This document shows, one piece after another, positions 54,106 to 64,000 of a stretch of DNA of 64,000 nt (position 1 is the stretch's first letter; each line of letters opens with the position of its first letter). The DNA comes from Mortierella alpina (lineage: Eukaryota; Mortierellomycota; Mortierellomycetes; Mortierellales; Mortierellaceae): contig JANATF010000010.1 of assembly GCA_029449245.1 (NCBI GenBank), positions 186,001 to 250,000 on the forward strand, in the 5' to 3' direction. Below the pieces are notes generated by a model. The model was not told where the DNA came from and ran no database searches. It was given only the letters and a program-made list of their open reading frames with translations. The translations under genes were made by a program, and so were the position numbers.

Positions 54106-56850
54106 TCACAACTCGACCTTGTAAGCATGATCTGAAGCGGGGCCTCCCGCAGACGATATCGTGGGGGAGGTGCCGTTGTCCGGGATCAAAGAGATGTGCG
54201 AAGGCGATGGTGAGGTAGTGTCAGAGTACTGCTGATCCAGGTCTGGGTAGCTCCAATAGTTCATACCACTGCGTTGCGATGGCCCAGCATTTGACTGCTG
54301 CTGCTGTTGTTGTTGTTGCTGCTGCTGAAAGCGCTGCTGGTGCTGCTGTTGATACTCCTGCTCGGATGGGGTATAGTAAAAGTCATGGAGCTGCTTTTGC
54401 TGCTGCTGTTGGTATTGCTGCTGCTGCTGCACACTCGTGTGAAGCTGCTGTTGATAGTGGCTGGGGTTTTGCAAGTGCGAGCCTCGATGATAGGATTGCT
54501 GATATGCCTGCTGCTGTTGGTATTGTTGCTGGTACATCTGCTGCTGTTGTTGTTGCTGCTGCTGTTGGTATTGGAGCTGAATTTGATGTGCTGGTGAGGT
54601 TGCCCCGTCGCGTGGTGGAGGCATGACATGAGAGCCTGAAAGGCGGTTTTTCTGCTTCGATGCTTGAGGGACATAGGTAGTCGAAGGTCTGTAGGATGCC
54701 GGGGATTGGAAGCCAGTACTTGCGGGCATGGCATGTAGTGGAGATATATTAGCGGTCGCTGGAGTGCCCAGATGCGTTGGGACAGGGGATACTTGAGGGG
54801 AAAGCTGGTTAGGTATCTGTGGCGAATTCTGAACCTGCAGGTATTGCAACTCGGGCGAGAGTGGGAACGGCGAAGGCGGTGGTTGCTGCTGCTGTTGCTG
54901 TTGCTGCTTGGTAAACAACTTCTGTTCCCGAATACCGTCCAACGAAGGCATTTGTGGCATGGGCACGAACAAAACGTTTTCTGAGCTGGAATGACCATCT
55001 TGACCCATGCTCTCCAGTGCCACCGGCTCGCTTCCCATGCTTTCAAGTGGACGTTCTGGCTCTGTGCCCATGCTCTCCATTGCTTTGTGTTGTGACACTG
55101 AGGTAGAGTTTGTCGATGGAGTTTCTGCAGTGGCGTTTTCACCCATTGTCTCCAGATCAGCTGATGAACTCGCCAACTCCTCATGCGCTACGGTAGTGGG
55201 TATATCCTCTGCTGCCTTTTTTGCGGCGTGTTCCTGTTCCTCTGGAACCCAAGGGCGTGGGCCTTGCTGTGACATAACATTGCCGACCGACTCGACCACT
55301 TGAGGTGCTCTGACGACTCTAGGTGCACCTGTCACTTTGGGTGCAGCAATATCGCGCTCCGTATCCTTGTCGTCGGCTGCAGTGTCGACTCGCTTCTTTG
55401 CGACTGTGACCGCTTTCTTCAAAGCTGCTGCCTCTGCGACCTCGCCCATCACAAAGCGGAGTTCCTCTGCAGACAGGTCCAAGTCGGTAATGTCCTTGCC
55501 AGGAACGGCCGAGGATGATGAAGATGAAGCGGTCATGGCAAGGCTCAATTCGAGAGCTTGCTTCATTTCCAACTCTTCACGGCGCCGCAGCACCTCTTCT
55601 TCCGATTCCACTGGGTCCTCAAGGTATTGTCTGTCCTTGTTTGAAGATCGAGGAGGCAGGGGTGGAGTATCAGTCGCAATGGCCTCGGTCGCGTTGACTT
55701 TTGAGGATGGTGGGGGAGAGTGGGTTTCTGACGTTTGTTCCTCAACGTCCCTGTCATCAAAGTCAGACTGCCCGACCGATACATCAGAAACGGAGACTGC
55801 TGGCGGTGGGTGGACGATGACAGCGTTCGAGTCGGCTTTGACGAGCTGATCCCAGTTCTCGAGTGCGATCCGGGCTGCTTGAAGAATGTCTTCCGTCTCC
55901 CGACCTGCGAGACACATACATAGGCAAAAGGAGTGCAAGCACGTTAGAGGTTGGAAAAGAAAGAGGTACTTCCTATTCCTCGCCTGCCTAGTGATCCGAA
56001 TAAAATATCGCCTTAGATTTACCGTCATTGTAGGACGTTGTGGAACATGTCAGGTCGATGTGCTCGAGTAGCTGGTTGCCATGCTCGCCAATGATTTGCA
56101 TCTTCTTGCCAAGCTCGATGATCGCGTTCAGTTGAACGGTGTAGGCATCCTTGATGAGCTGCCGCTTGAGATGTTGAAGTTTGGTCGCGTCTGGCTCAGT
56201 CTCCTTTTGGATCTCTTCGAGCTCCTTCTGCATCAGGAGTGCCTTGGCAGTTCGAAGGCGACTCTTTGAGGATTCTACGATCTTTGTCTGCAGGTCGGTC
56301 TGGCGGCGTCCCATCTCACACAGCGTGTCGTCCTTGGTTCGAAGGTACTTGACCTTCTCACGAAACTGCTCGTACTGGCTGCCAAACTTGATTTCATAGT
56401 CGCTGATTTTTCGGATGAGCAGGTTGAGCTTCAAGAGAACGTCCTGCAAAATGCGAGGATAAAAAAGGCCGGCGTTAAGAGGCATTCTGTAGTAATATGT
56501 GAGTTGCTGTGAGAATGACAACATGGGTGCTTCTACGTTACCCCAAGGTCCTCGGTCTATTGGTTCAGAGTATAAAGTAAGAAACGAGTTAGTCAAGACG
56601 TTCTAGGAAAATTTCAGGAACAGGTCGGCATATAGAGCAATGAGACAGCGAGGACCACGAGGCGCCGTACCTGTGATTTGCTCCAAGTCATCATGTGCTT
56701 GCATTCGTCGACGCGGACTTTGGAGACAACAGCGAGACTCTCGACCAGTCTGCGTTGCTCTCCGATAGCATTGGTGAGCGGACTCATGAATGAGCCAGCG
56801 GCCATCCTTGCACCCTCCTGGAAGTGCGAGCGGATGTTAAGCAGGTCCAT
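54106..56850 (-). CDS. Eisosome Pil1/Lsp1-like BAR-domain protein with Gln-rich tail
   Basis: Pil1-family BAR protein that scaffolds plasma-membrane furrows (eisosomes). Exons 56850-56671, 56556-56542, 56443-56023 and 55904-54106 give 804 residues, against about 340 in yeast Pil1. The Pil1 BAR domain covers roughly residues 15-225: RRLVESLAVVSKVRVDECKHMMTWSKSQ, TEDLG (a 15-nt exon), DVLLKLNLLIRKISDYE, SSKSRLRTAKALLMQKELEE, LIELGKKMQIIGEHGNQLLEHID-like helix, then DILQAARIALENW. The remaining 580 residues form an unusual Ser/Thr/Pro-rich, disordered tail with three Gln tracts. Repeated SMG and ESMG motifs lie near 340-400 (ESMGTEPERPLESMGSEP, ALESMGQDG). The 3' end converges with monooxygenase 3 at 95 bp. 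Confidence 0.83.
54294..54910 (-). repeat. CAG/CAA repeats encoding poly-Gln
   Basis: Clusters of CTG/TTG triplets on the plus strand (about 54294-54336, 54397-54430, 54505-54573 and 54882-54908) encode Gln tracts of up to 11 residues in the tail of the Pil1-like protein. The codons are mixed CAG and CAA, so the tracts are partly stabilised against slippage. Confidence 0.85.
56542..56556 (-). other. 15-nt micro-exon of the Pil1-like gene
   Basis: Encodes TEDLG. Flanked by ...CAATAG and GTAACG, phase 0 on both sides. Including it matches the family (helix break followed by DVLLKLN); skipping it would keep the frame and delete five residues. Confidence 0.75.
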
Positions 56851-57268
56851 GGGGGAGCTGGAGGTGTAGTGCGCAAGAAGAGGATGAGGGCAAGGTTTTA
56901 GAAGGGAGGATGAGGAGAGTGATGGGGATGCAAGGGTGAGGATGAGGATGAGGATGAGAACAGTGCGTGGCAAGAGGACAAACAGAAGCAGAAAAGAGAC
57001 AGACGCCGTCTATTTTAAAGTCGCTTTTTTCCCCACACAGCCCCAACCTTCAGCCCATGCGCATCATCATATCGGCCTGTTATGCTGCGTTGGGGAATTG
57101 GACTTGGCATACAAAGTTGACAATACACAAACTGAGGCAAGGTCATGGCTAGCGTTAGGTCATCTACCTTGCAAGGCCCGCCTTCTCAGTTTTCGGCGTG
57201 TCTTGAAGCTGTATATTGAAAGGCTGTATTGGAGTTTGGAGTGTGCAATGTCGAAGGTCACCATGGTC
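56851..57268. promoter_or_regulatory. Intergenic: Pil1-like promoter and DNAJC17 3' flank
   Basis: A 418-bp spacer between tandem minus-strand genes. GAGGAT hexamers are repeated four times (about 56934-56960), close upstream of the Pil1-like start. No gene is recognised. Confidence 0.4.
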
Positions 57269-58922
57269 CTATACTTTCTGCTTTTTATTCTCCTTGGCCG
57301 CTTGTGCCTGAAGACGCTCCTCTTCAGCTTGGTCCATCCTCAACATCTCTTCCGCGAGTCGTTTCCGTTCACTGTCCTTGCTCCTCATCCTGGCGAGCGT
57401 TGCTGCCTCATAGTCATCAACCACCGGCGAAGAAACATCGAAACTGGGCGGTGCCCCGAAACTTGGAATCTAGGTGGCACAAGATGTATAGAAATGAACA
57501 GAGAAAGAACAGTTTGTCAGACAATATGCATCTTTACACTTCAGCGTCCTTTTCACCTTGAAATGAACAAAAGAAGCAGAAATTTACATGAATTGGAAAA
57601 CTGCCAAAGCTCGTCCCTGATCCTCCAAACGCAGGAGTGGAAAAGGCGGGTGTGGCAGGTGTACTGACATTGAATGCTGGAGTCGGGGGATTGAACTGGC
57701 TTTTCGTGGCTGAAGGTACGGGGTTGGTGTTCATGGCGGCTGTTGTTGCTCCTGATGCTGACGATTCGCTGGCACGCAGACTAGAAACCATATTTGGCTC
57801 TACACCTCCAGCCCATGTTATCGTGAATATCTCGAGCGCCTTGTCCTCGTTATTATATGCCTTCATCGCTGCGTACTAAGAATAGGTCAAGGAATACACC
57901 GAGTCGATAAGTCTTTGCAGTTACACAACGAAATGTCCAAAGCAGCGATTACTATCATGTCTGCTTACCGCTCCTGTGATAGTTTTGAAAGACACCAATG
58001 CCGATCCTTGATTCTTGGACAGACAAGAGTCGATGGTGCCGTAGTTCTTAAAAATATCGACAAGTTCCTCGGACTCGAAAGCGTGTTTCTTCTTTTTCCA
58101 TTTGAGCCGCAACGTTGCATCCAACGACGTGGTCTCTTCTAATGACGGATGGTGATACAAAAAGTGACGAAGAATATTTTGATTAGCTAGGCCGCCTACC
58201 ATTCATAGCACCTGATGAGTGTGGGCTGGAGCATGGTACTTACCGTCCCGTGCTGTCTGTTTCGCTGCTGCCACTGCCTCCTGAAGTTGATCTGCCTGTC
58301 GCAGCAATTCCGCCTCTCTTTCCGCTCGCTTCTTGATGTTGTCCTGCTTTAGTCGCTCCATCTAGAGATTGTTACTTCGGGGTGAGAGATCTGCAGTGAA
58401 TAAAAAATGGGCAACGTCTTTCTGAGTCTGGATGAAGGGCGTTCGTTACCTCGTAGTGCATCCTAAGCGCTGCTGCCTTCTCATCCTGCTTCTGTTTCTT
58501 GAATGCGTTCTCTCTGTTTTCCAGATCCTCCTTCATCTTCCGGCGGACAGAATCATATTTGTCCGAGCGCTCCTTGGCTTGTACCTTGACGTTCAACAGG
58601 TTGTCGAAGGCAGCTCGAGCTGCTGGATCGAGAAGCAGATCATAGGCCTGGGATAGCTCATGAAACACCTTGGCTAAAACATAGAAGTTGGACGAGTTCA
58701 GTGGACGAGTAGATGAGATGCGCAGTAGACAGACATACAGGCGAGAGGAGGACGAGAGAGAGGAGAAAGCGCAAGAAAGCCAAAGTTACCTGCATTGGGG
58801 TCTGGATTCTTGTCGGGATGGACTTTGAGTGCCCGGACCCTGTAGGCCTTTGTGATCTCCTTGGAGGTGGCGGTGCGCTCTACGCCCAGGACAGCATACC
58901 AGTCCAGCTGTTCTTCTGCCAT
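57269..58922 (-). CDS. DNAJC17: DNAJC17 / Cwf23-type J-protein with RRM
   Basis: Spliceosome-associated J-protein. Exons 58922-58790, 58673-58450, 58361-58244, 58138-57969, 57875-57588 and 57469-57269 give 377 residues (human 304). Order: J domain ([25 protein letters not shown] at 35-37, [21 protein letters not shown]), a long charged coiled coil ([41 protein letters not shown]) and an RRM ([54 protein letters not shown]). Then comes a Ser/Thr/Pro/Phe-rich linker with FGG/FG dipeptides, and a charged C-terminal helix ([20 protein letters not shown]). It shares a 286-bp divergent spacer with VPS51. Confidence 0.93.
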
Positions 58923-59208
58923 GGGTGTAACGGTCTAGGGATTAGCAAGGGGTGAAGTAGGTGAAGAAAGAATGTAAGGATTCGAAATGCTCTCGACGAG
59001 AGGCCGTCTAATCTTCACACACAAGCCAAAAAAAGCAGTCCGTCAAGCCGCGCTTTGAGGACGCCCTACATGTTCTCTCCAGTCCTCCATGCTTGTTCAT
59101 CACTCTCATCACTCACTCTCACATCTTCCCGGCCTTTCCTCTCCTTCTTGGTCACCTCCATTCTCATCCTCATTCACCTACACGCGCATTCTCATCATCT
59201 CTGCTTCC
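58923..59208. promoter_or_regulatory. Divergent promoter DNAJC17 / VPS51
   Basis: 286 bp between divergent start codons; must contain both promoters. The VPS51 side is pyrimidine-rich (59085-59205). No TATA box is evident. Confidence 0.5.
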
Positions 59209-62200
59209 ATGGCCACGGCGGGAGACCGCATCATCCATCAGCTGGATGCCTCAGTGCCTGCAACCACGCGACCTCGCCCTGCTCGCTCAGGAACAGGGTC
59301 CAGTACAGGCACAGGGGCTGGCACAGGGACAGGCACAGGGACAGGAGCAGGAGCAGAAGCAGGAGCAGGAGCCACTGCCGCCGGCACAATCGCAACGCGA
59401 AGGCGTGCAAAGAGCTTCCTCCGCAACTACTACGGCATCCAACACACTGACTCTTTGCAACAAGATGGGTCCAAAGAAAACACATCAGCTCAGGCTGGAC
59501 CCGTCTCCAAGTCGGATCCTTATGACTTGGGTAACGAGACCCCGACTCTTTCCCGCGCCGTTTACTGCTCCTTGCTACTTGATATCCACCACTCGACCAC
59601 TCACTGATTCCTCATTGCAGATAGCCACGCGTTCGAAGTCGACAAGTACATGCACAAGATGTTTGTCGAGAAACAACTGCCGGGGTTGATCCAGGCAGAC
59701 AACGAACTGGTCGCAGATATCCGACAGCTGGATGGAGACATGAAGACACTGGTCTATGAGAACTACAGCAAGTTTTTGAGTGCGACGGACACCATCAACA
59801 AGGTAAAGACCCTTGGTTTTACAGGGAAAGAGACCAAGGAAACGCGTTTGTTAGCAGGCGGCCAATCGAACCAAAAGTGAGCCTTCATTTCATGAGACTG
59901 ACTCGTTCACTGACTTTGTTAGATGAAATCGAACGTCGACAATTTGGAATCGGAAATGTCCAGGCTCACACAGAACATCGGCAGGATCGCCACCTCCTCT
60001 TCTGCGATCCACAGCTCCCTCGGGAGCAAGAGGGAAAAGATTCGGCAGCTCAACGGTGTTCACAGTTTACTTACCAAGGTAAAAACGATGAACATGCTAT
60101 TCGTTGATATCAGTGCCTTTGCCATATGATCCGCGATTAATTATCTAACCATCTGGTTATACAATACAGCTTCAATTCGTTTTCGAGCTACCCACGAACC
60201 TGCATCAATGTCTGGAAACAGAATCTTATACCCAAGCTGTCAGGTCATACTGCAGGACGCTCCACCTACTACAGCACTTCAAGCACCTCACGGTCTTTAC
60301 GGGAATTGAGCGAGAGTGCAAGATCATTATGGTTCAGGTTGCTCAAAGGATCCGGCAAAAGATGTGTGCTGAAAAGGTAACGCTTAGCAAATCACTTGCA
60401 TCATGAACCTAGAGCACGTCGCTGTCGTGTTGGTGCTTTTGACGGTGGACTGAACCTGATGCTACTGTGTCGATTGTAGGCGACTGTTTCCGAGATCTTG
60501 GAGTGTGTGGGATTACTGCTTGCCCTAAAGGAGGAGCCAGTGACCCTGTGGAAGCAATGTCTGGAGCTGTAAGTATTTCCTTCTGTTGGTACTTCTTTCA
60601 GTCAACTTCGTTATGGCTTTTAGGGAGAACTTGTACCTAACGTTTCTTGAACTTATCATGATAGGTCGATGAGTAGCCTCAAAAGGGTTAAAACCGAGAC
60701 ACTGGAAAGCATCAAATCGCTGCCTCTTTACGTTACTCCTGTGACAACGTCGCCAAAGGCTGCACAGACACCTACGTCGTCTACTTCGAAAAAGGCGAGA
60801 AAGTCAGCAAGGACTCCCTCAAGTGCAGGACCTACTGCAACCTTGGCCACCACACCGAGGGACAAATCGACTTCTAAAGGATCAGTGCCACCGCCTGCAG
60901 GGGATAAAGTTTCTTACCTTAATGCCCAGTACTTGAAACAGGTCGAGAGCTTCATTGTATCCTTCCGGAATTACTTCTTGGCTCCTGCTCCTGGATCTAC
61001 TGGATCTTCAGGGGCGACCAATGAGGAGGCTGCAGCTAATGGAGACCATCGAGCACCAGCATGGATTGCAAAGGACGCAAGGGTCTATGCAAGCATGACA
61101 GCAGAGCAGCAGGCAGAGGCAAGCATGGCAGTCAAGGATGCAGCGTCAAAGCTCATAAGCCAGTATCTGGACATTATCAGCTCCTTCCTCGACTATCATG
61201 TATGCCAGCTACTTCAGATCATATCCGCAAAAAAAAGGAGGCCGTGTGTGAAGTCATTCTAACCTACCTCTGCCTTTTGTTCTTGCCTCCCTTCTGTAGG
61301 ATGATATTCTCAAAATCCAACCCGAGGTGCACGTACATGTCCTGCAAAACTTATATCTTGGCACAACAACCAGCACTGGTCTTTGCCAGTTGGTTGGGTT
61401 TGATGCACTGGCAACAGGCCTGATCCAGAACTGGGAAACGCGCCTGATTGAGAAGGCTCTGGGCAAGGTCAGGGAGGACCTGTTGACCAGGATCATGGAG
61501 CAAGGCAACCCCGATATCACCTCAAGCAGCAGCACTCTCGACTTCAAGAACGGTCTAGGAGATGCCGGAGATAATGACACTACTGCAGGAGGGCTGCCAG
61601 AACGAAACAACAACAACAGTTCCTCCACACCGCCGCCACCGCCCGCGTCAGGGCTGACGGCCGTGCTCAAAAAGACAGCCGAATGGCTCCTGGACATCTT
61701 CAAAATGAACACGATCCCGTTCCTGGAAAAATGCATGAGCTCCGATGCCCAGTTTCTGGAAACCCCTGAGGGTCGGGCCTTGTTTTTGAGGAATTTCCAG
61801 TACGGATTCAAGGCCTTTTGGGATCAGATCCTGAACGAAATGCAGCAACGCTCTTGCCTCATGTCCGCCACAAGTTCCGCCGGCGCTCGAACGTGTTCCT
61901 TGGTCATGTCACGTCTCTGCTTTGAGCTTTCCAACTCTGTCGTCGAGCAGTTGTACAAGAGCGTCTCCAGGACACTCTTCCGTCCTGGTAAGCGCAACCG
62001 ATCCGGGTCTTTCCTCATAGAGTCGTACGACGAACCACCTGTGATTCCGCAACTGCAATGGGACTGCAAAGCGGTGATCCAGTCGTGTCAAGAGTCCGGT
62101 CATGCTCTGCTGGACGGGTTTATATTCCGTACTGGAAACGAACTCTCCTCAAAACTAGTCTCGGATGGTTTAACTTTGTCGTCTCAACATCCACATCAAC

Positions 62201-63040
62201 AGCAACAACAGTCGACAACAGCACAGTCCTTGTCGGGCGCACTGTTGGATGCCATGTCTCAGGAGTCACCTCCCAAGGGAGTCTCCGACCCATGGGAACA
62301 GATTTATCGACAGCTCAACGACATTGAGCGGCAAGTGGTGATGGCGTATGGCGACGAGGGCGATGACCGACAGGGCAACCATGAGATCAGTTCTGAGTCC
62401 ACACGACGCGAATCCGTCTTCCGAACAACGACTGCCACAGGAGGAGGAGGAGGAGGAGGAGGAGGAAGCCACAACGGGAACACCAACACCAGCCGACTCT
62501 CTCATCGGAACGACTCCTTGACCTCGTTCGGAAGCAATACTATGAACAGTCGATTCGAGAACCAGCAGCGGAACCTGCTGCTCACGAACATTGACAAACT
62601 GTTCTCGGACCGGGTCGAGATCTTTGTGCGCTGCCAGGATCTGAACCGGACAGGGATCATGTTTGGAATCATCAAGATCCTGCTCAAGGCTTGGGCAGAG
62701 GCCGTGAGGATGAAGACCTTCTCCAAGGGCGGGTTCCAGCAAGTGCAGATCGATGCAGAGTTTGCCAAGGTCTGGCTCTGGAGGTTCGCTACCGCGGACG
62801 AACGCCTGATGCACTCGCTCCTCGAGGAGACCCAACAGACTGCCTATAGACGCTGTATCGATGCCGTGCCGCTAGATATGAATGTAAGGGCGACAAAAGG
62901 GGGCAACAAATGCAAACGCAAAGACCAAGGCTCGATGCAAAGCTTTTCACACTAACCCTCTGCCTCCGTGTTTTTTCTCTCTCTCTCCCTTCCCATCTGC
63001 ACAGACGGTCGAATCGATTATCAACTCCTCCGAAAGATAG
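59209..63040 (+). CDS. VPS51: VPS51, GARP/EARP tethering complex subunit
   Basis: Core subunit of the GARP complex, which tethers endosome-derived vesicles to the trans-Golgi network. Exons 59209-59530, 59621-59802, 59923-60078, 60170-60376, 60480-60568, 60665-61199, 61300-62883 and 63005-63040 give 1036 residues. The N-terminal part holds RRRAKSFLRNYYGI, then the Vps51/Exo84 coiled-coil region: [92 protein letters not shown]. A long helical C-terminal half follows (LYLGTTTSTGLCQL, TIPFLEKCMSSDAQFLETPEGRALFLRN). Species-specific insertions: a Gly/Thr/Ala dipeptide repeat (about residues 28-58), a Ser/Thr/Ala-rich loop (about 320-370) and poly-Gly. The last exon has 36 nt. Confidence 0.93.
59290..59375 (+). 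repeat. GGCACA/GGAGCA minisatellite in VPS51 exon 1
   Basis: Tandem hexamer-like units (GGCACAGGGACA, then GGAGCA) encode a Gly-Thr then Gly-Ala dipeptide repeat near the VPS51 N terminus. The units drift in sequence, as expected of replication slippage. Confidence 0.85.
62441..62467 (+). repeat. GGA trinucleotide repeat in VPS51
   Basis: Nine consecutive GGA codons in exon 7 encode poly-Gly in a disordered loop. Confidence 0.9.
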
Positions 63041-63407
63041 ATTCCAAGGATAGTAAAAGCGAAAAGAAAAATCAATCAACATATTATTGAGAATAGAGGA
63101 ACTGGAAGGATGTTGAAGAAGAGAGGACCTATGTGCAATGCGGTTGTTGTTTCTAGGATATGTCCTTTGTGTGCCCACCCCCTCCTTGCATCAGTCCCGT
63201 CGAAAAAGGTTTTTTGTTGCGATTCCCTCACCTGGACGTGGACCTACCAGGCCAACACAAAGGATAATAAAAAAAAATGAGGGGATCGCCTGGACCCCCT
63301 CCTGGGCTTCTGTTCCTGTAGGGTGAAGAGTCGCTCCAGCCCTCCATTGTGTCTCTTCTTCCTTCCTGTTCCTTAAAACGCCGCATCCCTATGTCATCCT
63401 TTGCATC
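63041..63407. other. Convergent 3' spacer VPS51 / Lys-Ala-rich protein
   Basis: A 367-bp spacer between convergent genes; A-rich patches near 63050-63090 and 63265-63277 may be polyadenylation regions. No gene is recognised. Confidence 0.45.
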
Positions 63408-64000
63408 TTACTGCTCCTTGGCGGCGGCAGCCACTGCCGCTGCTGCTGCTGCTGCTGCTGCAGTTGCAGCTTTGCCTTTGGACTTTTTGGCGGTGGTGGC
63501 AGTGGCGGCACTGTCTGAGCTGTCAGCCTTGCGCTTCTACTCGGATGGATGGCCAACAATAAGGTCGAGATCAGCAAGTGAGGAAGCAAGCCGACGGCGA
63601 TGCAGAGTCATCTATCCGATCCCCATGATATTTACCTTGCCCGCAACAGCCTCGGTCTTCTTCTCGGCCTTGGGCTTCTCAGCCTTGTCAGCCTTGTCAG
63701 TCTTGTCAGCCTTGTCAGCCTTGGCTTTGGTGGTCTTCTTCTCCCCGCTAGCAGCTGCAGGAGCATCGGCCTTGCCGGCCTTCTTGGCTGCAGCCTTGGG
63801 CTTCTCTTCTGAGTTCTCACCCTACATAAACATACATGATAAGCGCGTGTTAGTAAGACTGGGAGGGCTTCATCCAGGAACAGTGCAGGTCACGGACATC
63901 CGAATTGCATAGCCTGTTCCCCACGGCTTACCTTGGCAGTAGTAGCCTTGGCGGCAGCCTTCTTGACGGTCTTGGGCTCCTTGGTCTCCTTGGTCTCCTT
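63408..64000 (-). CDS. Lys/Ala-rich protein, C-terminal part
   Basis: Three exons on the minus strand, 64000-63932 (cut by the window edge), 63821-63636 and 63536-63408, keep one frame and end at a TAA. The product is low-complexity and very basic: repeated KET units, KTVKKAAAKATTAK, KADKADKTDKADKAEKPKAEKK, then KRKADSSDSA, KKSKGKAA and a poly-Ala end with KEQ. The composition resembles the tails of linker histone H1-like or nucleolar proteins, but no folded domain lies inside the window, so the function cannot be assigned. GCT/GCA repeats at 63438-63466 encode the poly-Ala tract. Confidence 0.6.
63438..63466 (+). repeat. GCT trinucleotide repeat (poly-Ala codons)
   Basis: Seven consecutive GCT units with flanking GCC/GCA variants; on the coding (minus) strand they are AGC/GCA-phase Ala codons of the Lys/Ala-rich protein. 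Confidence 0.85.

Noticed and set aside
54279-54626. Plus-strand Ala/Val- and Leu-rich frames resembling membrane proteins
   Set aside because: Antisense translations of Gln codons; hydrophobicity is an artefact of CTG/TTG/GCT triplets.
54261-55184. A 307-codon frame in the region of the Pil1-like tail
   Set aside because: A shifted reading of the CAG/CAA repeat region (Ser/Asn/Arg runs); the in-frame Gln reading continues the BAR-domain protein.
1-64000. CRISPR arrays, insertion sequences, rRNA genes, intact transposons or LTRs
   Set aside because: None seen: no spaced direct repeats, no transposase catalytic core, no terminal repeats flanking a coding region, no rRNA signature.

Overview
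The window is nuclear DNA of a filamentous fungus. Almost every gene is split by short GT-AG introns (mostly 50-200 bp, donors GTAAGT/GTACGT/GTATGT), the tRNA genes are of eukaryotic pol III type, and the gene set mixes fungal hallmarks (an eisosome Pil1-type protein, a CreA/Mig1-type zinc-finger factor, branch-point binding protein) with genes better known from animals (ketohexokinase, HSBP1, DNAJC17, a ZNFX1-like helicase, COG4, VPS51). About 50% GC and this mixture suggest an early-diverging fungus, most likely Mucoromycota near Mortierellaceae. The lineage is an inference; no marker gene such as rRNA is present.

Layout. 1-5 kb, minus strand: the 5' part of a periplasmic-binding-fold (NMT1/THI5-like) gene, a ketohexokinase, a glutathione S-transferase and tRNA-Ile(AAU). 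5-9.5 kb: glyoxalase I (+), TFIIE alpha (-) and the diphthamide J-protein DPH4 (+). 9.8-14.2 kb, minus: ubiquitin C-terminal hydrolase Ubp14/USP5 and a protoglobin. 15.6-18 kb: branch-point binding protein (SF1/BBP, +). 18.3-36.6 kb: a run of minus-strand genes: ZNFX1-like helicase, tRNA-Leu(AAG), a Cys-rich putative DNA-binding protein, GID-complex MAEA/Fyv10, COG4, HSBP1, tRNA m5U54 methyltransferase Trm2 and TFIIIC subunit delta. The last four are packed with spacers of 86-131 bp. 36.8-43.4 kb, plus: 3-ketoacyl-CoA reductase, a four-finger CreA/Mig1-like factor, a decayed tRNA-Leu copy and uroporphyrinogen-III synthase. 45-54 kb, plus: three tandem FAD-dependent monooxygenase paralogues. 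54-64 kb: Pil1-like BAR protein (-), DNAJC17 (-), VPS51 (+) and the 3' end of a Lys/Ala-rich protein (-).

Most of the content is housekeeping: transcription (TFIIE, TFIIIC), splicing (SF1, DNAJC17), translation (DPH4, Trm2, tRNAs), Golgi/endosome tethering (COG4, VPS51), ubiquitin recycling and the GID ligase (Ubp14, MAEA), and glutathione-linked detoxification (GST, glyoxalase I). The accessory element is the tandem flavin monooxygenase array. Its third copy has lost residues from two of the three FAD motifs while keeping an open reading frame and every splice junction.

Exon coordinates were derived by hand from splice consensus, reading phase and family similarity. They keep a continuous frame for every gene but have not been checked against transcripts.
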